Origin: Muribaculaceae bacterium
Lineage (GTDB): Bacteria; Bacteroidota; Bacteroidia; Bacteroidales; Muribaculaceae
Assembly: GCA_017935045.1 (NCBI GenBank)
Contig: JAGBIJ010000049.1
Coordinates: forward strand, 1-60,170
Length of the DNA stretch: 60,170 nucleotides
Reading direction: 5' to 3'
Shown here: positions 24,324-31,763 of the stretch, in pieces
Position numbering within the stretch: position 1 is the first letter of the stretch
Layout: every line of letters starts with the position of its first letter
The notes under the pieces: model-generated
Database searches by the model: none
Seen by the model: the letters and a program-made list of their open reading frames with translations, nothing else
Told to the model about the DNA's origin: nothing
Made by a program: the position numbers and the translations under genes

Positions 24324-25547
24324 ATGGATGGGATTAAAAGCAATAAAGTTATTTGGAAAGATGGAACGGCGAAGAACATTACGTTCATCGTTACGAAAGA
24401 TTGCCAGCTTGCATGCAAATACTGCTATTTAGTCGGGAAGAACGAAAAGGAACGTATGTCATGGCAGGTTGCAAAATCTGCCATAGACTATATTCTTGAC
24501 CATAAAAGTGATTTTAATGAGGAGTCAGTCATTTGGGATTTTATCGGTGGAGAACCTTTTTTGGAGATTGACCTGATAGACCAAATCTGTGATTATATAA
24601 AGAAGGAACTATATATCCGTGGTCATCATTGGTTTAATTCATATCGGTTCAATTTTTCCACAAACGGCATCAACTACGATTCCGAAAAGGTACAACAATT
24701 TATAGCCAAAAACCGCGAACATCTGTCAATCGGCATAACCATAGACGGCACCAGACGCAAGCACGATCTGAACCGAATATGGAAAGGCGACGGACCGGAA
24801 AAGGGCTCGTATGATGACGTTGTGCGCAATATTCCTCTGTGGCTTAAGCAATTCCCGCACGGTGGAACGAAAGTGACCATCAGCTCGGCAGATATTCCTT
24901 ATATAAAGGAAAGCGTGCTACATCTCTATTCCCTCGGCATACACGAAGTGAATATCAACGCAGTGTTTGAGGATGTGTGGAAAGAAGGCGATGACGATCT
25001 GTTTGAACAGCAGCTTACGGAACTTGCCGACGCTATAATAGACGGCGGATGGTACGAGGATTATGCTTGCTCTTTTTACTCTGAAAATATAGGCAAACCG
25101 TTGGACCCGGTATATGACAATACCAACTGGTGCGGCGCCGGACGTATGCTGGCTGTTGACGCAGCCGGGAATTTCTATCCCTGCACCCGATTTGCAGCCT
25201 ATTCGCTGAGAAGCAAGAAGCCCCTGATTATCGGTAATGTGCATGACGGCATAGACCGGGATAAGTTGCGCCCGTTTCTGACTCTTGACCGCACCACTCA
25301 ATCGCCGCAGAACTGTATCGACTGCGAGGTGGCAAGCGGATGCGCATGGTGTCAGGGAGAAAACTATGACGCAGCCGAATCTCCGACCATCTATCAGCGT
25401 GCCACAGCTATATGCAAGATGCACAAGGCTCGCGTCCGCGCCAACAACTACTACTGGAACAAGCTGTTTCGCAAGCTGGAGCTGGAAGGCAGACGCGAGG
25501 AATACGAAGCAAACAGGAAAACGTCAAACCCGATATTGCCATGCTGA
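24324..25547 (+). CDS. Radical SAM/SPASM peptide maturase, CXXX-repeat target family
   Basis: A 407-aa radical SAM enzyme. The SAM-cleaving [4Fe-4S] cluster is bound by C27, C31 and C34 (CQLACKYC) near the N-terminus; a Gly-rich IGGEPFLE follows. The C-terminal SPASM domain has cysteines at 270, 287, 331, 334, 340 and 343 (WCGAGRM, YPCTRF, CIDCEVASGCAWC) for auxiliary clusters. Such enzymes make carbon-sulfur bonds at cysteines of peptide substrates; the neighbouring Cys-rich precursor is the obvious target. An LNRIWKG...GSYDDVVRNI region resembles the (beta/alpha) barrel end. Its stop overlaps the next gene by 7 nt. Confidence 0.9.
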   Translation: MDGIKSNKVIWKDGTAKNITFIVTKDCQLACKYCYLVGKNEKERMSWQVAKSAIDYILDHKSDFNEESVIWDFIGGEPFLEIDLIDQICDYIKKELYIRGHHWFNSYRFNFSTNGINYDSEKVQQFIAKNREHLSIGITIDGTRRKHDLNRIWKGDGPEKGSYDDVVRNIPLWLKQFPHGGTKVTISSADIPYIKESVLHLYSLGIHEVNINAVFEDVWKEGDDDLFEQQLTELADAIIDGGWYEDYACSFYSENIGKPLDPVYDNTNWCGAGRMLAVDAAGNFYPCTRFAAYSLRSKKPLIIGNVHDGIDRDKLRPFLTLDRTTQSPQNCIDCEVASGCAWCQGENYDAAESPTIYQRATAICKMHKARVRANNYYWNKLFRKLELEGRREEYEANRKTSNPILPC

Positions 25548-26467
25548 AATATCTGATAGTGATGCTTGACCGGGCATCGGTGCCTTTCTGCCACCATGAA
25601 CCGGCTGAAAAGAATGAAGGGCTGATTAGCGCCGCTGACCTCAAGAACGCGATACGCTTCGGAATGAAAGAGAATCTGGTCATACAATTCGTTTATCCCG
25701 ACCGCGCGATTCCGGCAGAGCTGGAAAATATAATCGAAACCATCGACCATGTAAAAATCAAGCCCTACCCTTCCGGCAAGGATGACGTGCTTGTCGCAGA
25801 CATTGGGGCAATTCCGCAAAAGGCTGAGAACGAGACACTGGTCATCCGCGCTTCTATACAAGAGCTTGCGGAAAAGGTAAGCGAAGTAGAGAACGCGATT
25901 TACCGCTTCAAGCGTGTGAACATCATACTCAAAGAGCCTGATTCTATAAGCGAAGAAGATGCCGGGGCTTACAAGTTGTTTCTTGACCGTCTTACATATT
26001 ATATAGCCGGGCAGACAGCAAGCGGCAAAGAGCTGCCGCAGTTCAATCTCCTCACAGATCGCATTTTGCTCGACAAGATGAATAATTGCGGCGCTGGCGA
26101 CGAGTCTATTACCATCGCTCCTGACGGAAAGATGTATGTCTGCCCCGCCTTTTATTATGACGGCGACGCGCCTGTGGAGTGGGATAAAGAGGAAGGCTTG
26201 CAACTCCCCAACGCGCAGCTTTATCGGCTGGACCACGCCCCTATATGCCGCGCTTGCGATGCTTTCCAGTGTCATCGCTGCGTATGGCTCAATAGGAGGC
26301 GTACGCTTGAGGTCAATACCCCCGGACACACACAATGCATACTTTCCCACCATGAACGCAATGCCTCACGCAATCTGCTCGGCAGACTCCGCGAAGCCGG
26401 CATAGCCGCCACCCTCAAAGATATACCTGAATTAGATTACCTCGACCCATTTGAAATAGTCAAATAA
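25541..26467 (+). CDS. CXXX-repeat peptide maturase partner with SPASM-type cysteines
   Basis: A 308-aa protein starting at ATG 25541 inside the end of the radical SAM gene. There is no CX3CX2C motif, so it cannot be a radical SAM enzyme itself. The C-terminal part nonetheless repeats the SPASM layout of its neighbour: C183 (NNCGAGDESITIAPDGKMY), C201 (VCPAFYY), then C236, C239, C244 and C247 (CRACDAFQCHRC). It thus looks like a catalytically inactive relative that may bind Fe-S clusters, the precursor, or both, forming a complex with the maturase. The N-terminal 170 residues are not recognised beyond matching the general CXXX-repeat maturase family. Confidence 0.78.
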   Translation: MLKYLIVMLDRASVPFCHHEPAEKNEGLISAADLKNAIRFGMKENLVIQFVYPDRAIPAELENIIETIDHVKIKPYPSGKDDVLVADIGAIPQKAENETLVIRASIQELAEKVSEVENAIYRFKRVNIILKEPDSISEEDAGAYKLFLDRLTYYIAGQTASGKELPQFNLLTDRILLDKMNNCGAGDESITIAPDGKMYVCPAFYYDGDAPVEWDKEEGLQLPNAQLYRLDHAPICRACDAFQCHRCVWLNRRRTLEVNTPGHTQCILSHHERNASRNLLGRLREAGIAATLKDIPELDYLDPFEIVK

Positions 26468-26742
26468 TGAAGAAAGAAATAGGAACGGTCAGCGCCGACG
26501 AGCGCGACGAGATACAGAAGCTGTTTGAGCGCCGCAACGGACTCAACGAGCTGGCGAAGATACTCACGCCTTCGGATGAAGAGCTGTATGAGAAGTTAGT
26601 GAAGGACCTGGGCGAAACTTCGGTAAAGTTTCAGAACTGGTGGGACCGCATGGCTGCAAACTACAGCTGGGAAGGCAGCGAGGACGGACATTGGGAGATA
26701 AATTTCGATACATGTGCCATTTACTTAGTGACTGAAAAATGA
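26467..26742 (+). CDS. CXXX-repeat peptide modification system small protein
   Basis: A soluble 91-aa protein of the small accessory family found in CXXX-repeat RiPP loci. It has a charged helical first half ([20 protein letters not shown]) and a C-terminal [15 protein letters not shown] segment. A role in binding or presenting the precursor is plausible but not shown. Its ATG shares one base with the upstream stop (TAATG), and its own stop overlaps tatA (ATGA), so translation of the whole set is coupled. Confidence 0.7.
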   Translation: MKKEIGTVSADERDEIQKLFERRNGLNELAKILTPSDEELYEKLVKDLGETSVKFQNWWDRMAANYSWEGSEDGHWEINFDTCAIYLVTEK

Positions 26743-27014
26743 TAATCTGCATGATAGGCGCGACGGAGATAATCCTGATAGGCGCGGTGGTTTTGCTCAT
26801 CTTCGGCGGCAAGAAGCTGCCGGAGATGATGCGCGGCATGGGCAAGGGCGTGAAGAGCTTCAAAGAGGGGATGAACGAGCCTACCGAGGAAGAAATAAAC
26901 CGGCGCGTGGAGGAGGAGATACAACGCCGTGCCGACGAACGGACTGCCGCCATGGTGGCCGCGCATGACGACACCGCGAAGTCTGAGGAAAATAACGACG
27001 AACGCAGTGAGTGA
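26739..27014 (+). CDS. tatA: Twin-arginine translocase subunit TatA
   Basis: A 91-aa TatA/E-type protein. An N-terminal membrane helix ([18 protein letters not shown]) is followed by the hinge [15 protein letters not shown] and an amphipathic helix, then a charged tail. In the Tat system TatA oligomers form the path for folded proteins. Translation may start at ATG 26739 or at ATG 26751. It overlaps the upstream RiPP gene by 4 nt and the tatC start by 8 nt. No TatB is present, as expected for minimal TatAC systems. Confidence 0.92.
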   Translation: MIICMIGATEIILIGAVVLLIFGGKKLPEMMRGMGKGVKSFKEGMNEPTEEEINRRVEEEIQRRADERTAAMVAAHDDTAKSEENNDERSE

Positions 27015-27822
27015 GGATGAAAACAGCGGATTGCTGTCTTTCGGAGGGCACCTCGAGGTTCTCCGGAAGATGCTGATCCGTATCGTGGCGCTCATTATAG
27101 CTTTAGCCTGCGTGATATTCTGTTTCAAGGACGAGACATTTCATCTGCTGCTCGCGCCCAAAAGCTCTGATTTCTGTACCTTTACGCTACTGGAACGACT
27201 GCTGCGCTCCCTGGGTATTCCGTTTTCGATGGGAAGCTACGACGTGCCGCTGATCAGTACCGAGCTCTCCTCGCAGTTTATGAACCATATCACTGTTTCG
27301 TGTATTCTGGCGTTGCTCCTTGCGTCGCCATACATACTGTGCGAGCTTTTCCGATTCATATCTCCGGCGCTGTATGAGAATGAAAAACGATATTCATATA
27401 TCGTGGCGGCCATAGTCTACACTCTTTTCCTTCTGGGCCTGCTGATGAGCTATTTTATCCTGTTCCCGATTTCGTTCCGCTTTTTGGCTACCTATCAGGT
27501 GGACGGAAGTATCAGCAGCATGATTACACTCGACTCCTATATCTCTACGTTCGCTATGCTGACTTTTATGATGGGGGTGGTATTCCAGCTTCCGGTCATA
27601 GTGTACATTCTGGGCAAAATGGGAATCATAGACTCGGAGCTGATGGTAAAATACCGGCCATACGCGCTTGTTATAATCATGGTAGTCGCAGCCATCATCA
27701 CGCCGCCGGATCTGTTTACACTTGTGCTGGTAACGATACCTATATACGGTCTGTATGAAGTCGGCATACTTGTACTCAGACGCCAGCAGCGCAAACACCT
27801 GATTTCAGACAGCAAAGGCTAA
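27007..27822 (+). CDS. tatC: Twin-arginine translocase subunit TatC
   Basis: A polytopic inner-membrane protein of about 271 aa starting at GTG 27007, inside the end of tatA. It has the six-helix TatC pattern. Recognisable elements are [15 protein letters not shown] at the N-terminus (signal-recognition region), [13 protein letters not shown] before the third helix, and the [11 protein letters not shown] segment near the end. TatC recognises the twin-arginine motif; the most obvious substrate nearby is the RiPP precursor. Downstream is a bidirectional terminator. Confidence 0.93.
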   Translation: MSEDENSGLLSFGGHLEVLRKMLIRIVALIIALACVIFCFKDETFHLLLAPKSSDFCTFTLLERLLRSLGIPFSMGSYDVPLISTELSSQFMNHITVSCILALLLASPYILCELFRFISPALYENEKRYSYIVAAIVYTLFLLGLLMSYFILFPISFRFLATYQVDGSISSMITLDSYISTFAMLTFMMGVVFQLPVIVYILGKMGIIDSELMVKYRPYALVIIMVVAAIITPPDLFTLVLVTIPIYGLYEVGILVLRRQQRKHLISDSKG

Positions 27823-27927
27823 AGCCGACCCATATCCTCCATGATATCCCGCTTCGCGCTCAGACGCCGTGTCGATATCGCGCCACAGCTGCGGGCTGAC
27901 TGCGGGCTGGAATCATCAAGACAAAAA

Positions 27928-27950
27928 AAGCGCCTTACGGCGCTTCTTTT
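27928..27950. terminator. Bidirectional terminator
   Basis: AAGCGCC-TTAC-GGCGCTT with an A-run before and T-run after serves tatC on the plus strand and the small lipoprotein on the minus strand. Confidence 0.85.
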
Positions 27951-27970
27951 ATTTGTGTGCAGGGGATATC

Positions 27971-28210
27971 TCAATTCTGAGCGGCGGAGCCGGCGGTATC
28001 CACTGCCTCTACGGCTACAGCCTCTCCTGTTGCGACGACATTGGTGTCGCTGCTTCCTTCGGCGGGCATTTCAAGCACTTCGCCTACGGCTATCTCAGTT
28101 TCGCCTACGACCTCCTGATTGGCATCTTTTTTGGAACATGAACTCATGGCCACCAGTACGGCAGCTGCGGCGAAACTTAAAATCACTGTCTTTTTCATAA
28201 TTTTCTTCAA
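27971..28210 (-). CDS. Small hypothetical lipoprotein
   Basis: A 79-aa protein with a signal peptide ending in a lipobox (AMSSC, Cys25), followed by a short, acidic, low-complexity mature part rich in Ala, Glu and Val. The first codon may be ATG 28210 or the second Met five codons in. No domain is recognisable. Small lipoproteins of this type are frequent in Bacteroidales; the role is unknown. Confidence 0.65.
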   Translation of the reverse strand: MKKIMKKTVILSFAAAAVLVAMSSCSKKDANQEVVGETEIAVGEVLEMPAEGSSDTNVVATGEAVAVEAVDTAGSAAQN

Positions 28211-28264
28211 TTAATCATCTGTATTGGGAACACCTGTCTCAATAAAAAGTTCAATACCGCATGT

Positions 28265-28301
28265 ATAAAAGAGGCCGGAGACACACATTGTATCTCCGGC
28301 C
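28265..28301 (-). terminator. Terminator of the small transcription unit
   Basis: GGCCGGAGA (28273-28281) pairs with TCTCCGGCC (28293-28301); on the minus strand a TCTTTTAT tail follows. It fits the end of a transcript starting near 28653. Confidence 0.75.
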
Positions 28302-28391
28302 ATTTGTATCTTGCGTGAGAATTAAAGGGGTGCGAAACTGTTTGCGGAGGCTGCGTTTGTGTTTTGGTATTAGAATTATGGTGTTGACTGT

Positions 28392-28553
28392 TCAGGATAG
28401 CAGGGCAATATCGACATCGCCCGTAATAACCTTCTTAGCAAGTCTATTAATAGCAGTTTTCCAAGTTTCCCGTGGTATTAGTTTCAAAGATAGAGTTTTA
28501 GTTTTACGCAAATATTGATGGTTGCGAGCCACCGGATCCAAACTGCTCCGCAT
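28392..28553 (-). CDS. Small protein of 53 aa, unknown
   Basis: A short frame (ATG at 28553, TGA at 28394-28392) encoding a basic peptide that starts MRSSLDPVARNHQYLRK and continues with a protein-like LIPRETWKTAINRLAKKV and GDVDIALLS. It lies within a transcription unit that has a perfect promoter and a terminator, about 100 nt after the expected transcript start. Its start lies inside the folded leader, suggesting translational control. It matches nothing I recognise; it could be a real small protein, the end of a decayed gene, or a chance frame in a non-coding RNA. Confidence 0.4.
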   Translation of the reverse strand: MRSSLDPVARNHQYLRKTKTLSLKLIPRETWKTAINRLAKKVITGDVDIALLS

Positions 28554-28653
28554 CCCTTAATTCAATTCATGGCCGCCCGGTCTTTCGCATGGAGTGCCGT
28601 GTGGACTCAAATCGCCCTACCTCGGCTGGGCGGCCAACCACTCTCTCGTGATT
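28517..28653 (-). ncRNA. Structured leader or small RNA
   Basis: From the expected start at 28653 the minus-strand RNA folds into a compact domain: GA-TGGTTG near 28643-28635 with CAACCATC near 28524-28517 as closing stem, and GGCCGCCC/GGGCGGCC (28635-28628 with 28578-28571) as an inner 8-bp stem enclosing about 49 nt. None of the riboswitch classes I know matches, nor do RNase P, tmRNA or SRP RNA signatures. It may be the leader of the 53-aa frame or part of a roughly 390-nt RNA ending at 28265. Confidence 0.5.
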
Positions 28654-28659
28654 ACATGG

Positions 28660-28691
28660 CAAAATTACATACTATTTTTAAGTCCGCCAAA
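28660..28691 (-). promoter_or_regulatory. Promoter of the small transcription unit
   Basis: On the minus strand TTTG (28691-28688), a 20-nt spacer and TAATTTTG (28667-28660) form an ideal Bacteroidota promoter. Confidence 0.75.
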
Positions 28692-28910
28692 TTTTTCAGC
28701 AATTATTTTTGACAATTTGCTATAAAACATATTTTCAAAATCCTCTATTCAGAATTACATGTTTTATATTTATGCTGTACAACATGTTTCCGCTTTCACT
28801 TTGTAAGTATTGAGGGTTACGGGGCATTTCCGCTCCTGAACCGACGCACGGATGTGAGTGTTGATAGAACATAAATCAATCAAAAGAATAAAACAATCCA
28901 AACAGTAATT

Positions 28911-29291
28911 ATGGTACAATATCAAGTCAGCTTCGGTCAGGCCATAAGCCGTGCCTTTTTGAGATATTTCAATTTTTCTGCCCGCGCTTCGCGGTCCGAA
29001 TATTGGTTTTTCGTGCTGTTCAATTTCATAGTAGGAGGTATATTCTCCGGATTCGCTTATTTCAGCACCGATGCCGGAGAAATAGTTACCTCAATCTACT
29101 CCATTGCAGTGATTATTCCGGGATTGGCATTGGCAGTGCGCAGACTCCACGATACGGGACGAGGCGGCGGATGGATTTTCATCGGGCTTATACCGCTGGT
29201 GGGCACAATAATTCTGATTATATTTTTCTGTCAGCAGAGCGAACCGACACCCAATCGCTTCGGACCGGTACCCAATCTTGTAGAACGGTGA
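28911..29291 (+). CDS. DUF805 membrane protein
   Basis: A 126-aa inner-membrane protein of the DUF805 family. The conserved start FLRYFNFSARASRSEYWFF is followed by three or four membrane helices, the conserved VRRLHDTGRGGGWI and a closing GPVPN segment. The function of the family is unknown. It is transcribed alone on the plus strand and ends before a terminator shared with pepD. Confidence 0.9.
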   Translation: MVQYQVSFGQAISRAFLRYFNFSARASRSEYWFFVLFNFIVGGIFSGFAYFSTDAGEIVTSIYSIAVIIPGLALAVRRLHDTGRGGGWIFIGLIPLVGTIILIIFFCQQSEPTPNRFGPVPNLVER

Positions 29292-29314
29292 CCATCTGCT
29301 GACAAAAGAATGTA

Positions 29315-29346
29315 GAGAGACACTCCGCCGCGGAAGTATCTCTCTC
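29315..29346. terminator. Terminator between DUF805 gene and pepD
   Basis: GAGAGA and TCTCTC enclose further partial pairing (ACT/AGT, CG/CG) between two convergent genes. The stem has mismatches and no long T-run. Confidence 0.5.
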
Positions 29347-29369
29347 CATCTAATTATATATGGTATGGG

Positions 29370-30824
29370 TCAGGCGAGGCGGCGAAGCAGGTCTGTCAGG
29401 AACTGCCAGAATTTTTCTACCGAAGGGATATTGGCCTTCTCGCCGGGGGAATGGATGTCTTTCAGAGTCGGACCGAAGGAAATCATGTCCATGCCAGGCA
29501 TCTTATCCAGGAATATGCCGCACTCCAGACCGGCATGCAGGGCTTCGACACGCGGCTTCTCTCCAAACAGGCTCTCAAAGCTTTCTACAGCCTTGTGCAG
29601 CAGCTCGGAATCAGGATTGGGAGCCCATCCTACACTCGGATCAGCACATTCTACGAAGCAGCCGATATTCTCATACAGAGCCTTGATTTTGTCCGAAATT
29701 TCATCGCGGCGGCTGTCTACCGACGAACGCTGGTGGGTGGTTATGAGGAATTTGCCGCCGTCCTCTTTCTTCACGCTGGCCAGATTGGTCGATGTCTCCA
29801 CCAGTCCGGGCACGGCCAGCGACATGCCCTGCACTCCATTAGGGGTGCCGAACAGAGTGGAAATCAATGCAAAGGCATCTGCGTCGCGGAGTACCTGAGC
29901 CGGAGCCTCGACAGCATCGAGAGTGAAAGTGAAGTCTGCGCCCTCAGCCAGCAGATACTCGGCGTGAATCATATCCGAGAACTCGCGGGCATAAGCCTCA
30001 AGCTCGGCGCACTTGGCGGCCGGTACGCCAAAGACAGCCTGACACTCGCGCGGAATGGCATTAGGCAGACCGCCGCCGCAGATATCGGCCAGCTGCAGAC
30101 CGAAGCGAGCCTCGGATTCCCAGAGGAAACGGGCTATCTGCTGGTTGGCATTGCCGCGGCCCAGATGTATCTCCATACCGGAGTGGCCGCCTTTCAGATG
30201 ATTGATATGTACCTTATAGAATTTGTATGCCGGATCGGCATCCTCCACAGTGTAGGGGAAATGACACAGCGTAGCCTTGGAGCCGGCGCAGCCGATGACT
30301 ATCTGGCCGTGCTCCTCGCTGTCAAGGTTCAGAAGCACCTTGCCGGTAATCATGCCCGGCTCAAGCCCGTTGGCGCCGATAAGGCCCTGCTCCTCGTCTA
30401 CGGTAAACAGGACCTCTATGGGGCCGTGGACCAGAGAGTCGTCGAGCAACACAGCCATGCCTGCGGCGCAGCCCATGCCATTGTCAGCGCCTAATGTGGT
30501 GCCGTTGGCACGCACCCAGTCGCCATCCACGATGGTCTCGATCGGATCAGTCATGAAATCATGCTTCGAATCATTGCGCTTTTCGGCCACCATGTCCTGA
30601 TGTCCCTGAAGCACTACTGTAGGAGCATTTTCATGACCGGGAGTAGCCGGCTTGGTCATCACGACATTGCCCACGGCATCTGTCTTTACCGGTATATTGT
30701 GTTTTGTAGCCCAATCTACCAGAAACTGCTTCATCTTTTCCAGATGATGGGTAGGACGGGGTACCTTGGTTATCTCGTCGAAGCACTGCCAGAGCAGCGC
30801 CGGCTTAAGATCTGTGATTTTCAT
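29370..30824 (-). CDS. pepD: Aminoacyl-histidine dipeptidase (PepD)
   Basis: A 484-aa M20 family zinc peptidase that cleaves dipeptides such as Xaa-His. Metal-site motifs are VVLQGHQDMVAEK (His, Asp), TTLGADNGMGCA (Asp), TVDEEQGLIGANGL (Glu-Glu, the general base) and LEC...HAGLECG near the C-terminus. A second copy lies 1 kb upstream on the same strand (31760-33217) and is clearly a paralogue, beginning with nearly the same KPALIWQCFDEITKVPRPS-type segment. Both are cytoplasmic. This copy ends the operon, 63 nt after a muramidase-like gene. Confidence 0.92.
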   Translation of the reverse strand: MKITDLKPALLWQCFDEITKVPRPTHHLEKMKQFLVDWATKHNIPVKTDAVGNVVMTKPATPGHENAPTVVLQGHQDMVAEKRNDSKHDFMTDPIETIVDGDWVRANGTTLGADNGMGCAAGMAVLLDDSLVHGPIEVLFTVDEEQGLIGANGLEPGMITGKVLLNLDSEEHGQIVIGCAGSKATLCHFPYTVEDADPAYKFYKVHINHLKGGHSGMEIHLGRGNANQQIARFLWESEARFGLQLADICGGGLPNAIPRECQAVFGVPAAKCAELEAYAREFSDMIHAEYLLAEGADFTFTLDAVEAPAQVLRDADAFALISTLFGTPNGVQGMSLAVPGLVETSTNLASVKKEDGGKFLITTHQRSSVDSRRDEISDKIKALYENIGCFVECADPSVGWAPNPDSELLHKAVESFESLFGEKPRVEALHAGLECGIFLDKMPGMDMISFGPTLKDIHSPGEKANIPSVEKFWQFLTDLLRRLA

Positions 30825-30887
30825 GATTTTCTGAAATAATTATTGTGAAAAACCGGAGCGCCCCGGCTGGCGGCGCGCTTCGGCTGG

Positions 30888-31763
30888 TTATTGTTCTTCT
30901 TGCTCCGGCTGTTCAGCAGCAGGCTTGTCCGCCGGAGTGGCGAAATCGCTGCGGAACTTGGCGTATGCATTGGCCATGCGGGTGTGATAGCCGCGTGCTG
31001 CGTAGCTGTTGCCGTTATATTTGCGTGCGAAGCCGCTCCAGTTCTTATTGCGCAAGTCTTCAAGCATACCGGAGTTGGTAATGAAATTGGCAAAGAGCTG
31101 CAGCTGCTCAAACTCGGAGTAACACATGCGGTCTACCATTTCCTGCACGGAAGCGCATCCACACAGCTTATAGTTGAATCCGCCAATCTGGAACATACCC
31201 CAGAATGTGCCCATATCCGCTTTCTCACGATTGACCTTGCGGGCCGCTATCAGCTGCCCCCATTCCGCGCGGGCATGGGCATTGGATATGCCGGCCGGCA
31301 CATGCGACGAGGCCGGAGCCTTGGCGTTGCTCGTGGGGCGGCATTTGTTATAGACCGACCGGTCGAAGTTGACTACCGGCACGCCCGGCGCCACGAAGCC
31401 CTGCATTGCCGCTCCCGCCTCTATGCGGGCTACAGCCTTCATGGCTGCCGGCTCCACTCCGAGCTCGTCGGCCACTACGCGGTAGTCGTCGTCCGTAAGC
31501 GCTGAGTAGCGGTTGAGCGAGTCGCGGGCGACCATGGCCGCGCCTTCGGCGCGCCATCCGCCGGAGCGGACGGCTCCCGGAGACAGAGGTATGGTGTCGT
31601 AGCGCACCTCGCCCCAGGGTAGCATCACAGTGTCTATCCTCACATCCGGATGCCGCAGTGTCGCGGAAGCCACGGAACCTCCGTCCGGATACAGGCACGC
31701 GCTTGCCACGGCAAGCGCGGCAAGCGTAGTGCATGTCAGGACGGCACGGAGCTTTCGGCTCAT
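30888..31763 (-). CDS. N-acetylmuramidase-domain (DUF3380-like) exported protein
   Basis: A 291-aa exported protein with a hydrophobic leader ending in AVASAC (possible lipobox). The central and C-terminal part fits the N-acetylmuramidase/DUF3380 fold known from phage endolysins: VEPAAMKAVARIEAGAAMQGF carrying the probable catalytic Glu, VVNFDRSVYNK, the GTFWGMFQIGGFNYKLCG helix, EFEQLQLFANFI, and WSGFARKYNGNSYAARGYH. It should cut glycan strands of peptidoglycan in the periplasm. Its ATG overlaps the stop of the upstream pepD copy by 4 nt, so it is translated together with the two peptidases. Confidence 0.8.
   Translation of the reverse strand: MSRKLRAVLTCTTLAALAVASACLYPDGGSVASATLRHPDVRIDTVMLPWGEVRYDTIPLSPGAVRSGGWRAEGAAMVARDSLNRYSALTDDDYRVVADELGVEPAAMKAVARIEAGAAMQGFVAPGVPVVNFDRSVYNKCRPTSNAKAPASSHVPAGISNAHARAEWGQLIAARKVNREKADMGTFWGMFQIGGFNYKLCGCASVQEMVDRMCYSEFEQLQLFANFITNSGMLEDLRNKNWSGFARKYNGNSYAARGYHTRMANAYAKFRSDFATPADKPAAEQPEQEEQ

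Noticed and set aside
28265-28653. RNase P RNA or tmRNA of about 390 nt
   Set aside because: The conserved GAGGAAAGTCC and ACAGAA elements of RNase P, and the tRNA-like ends and tag frame of tmRNA, are absent.
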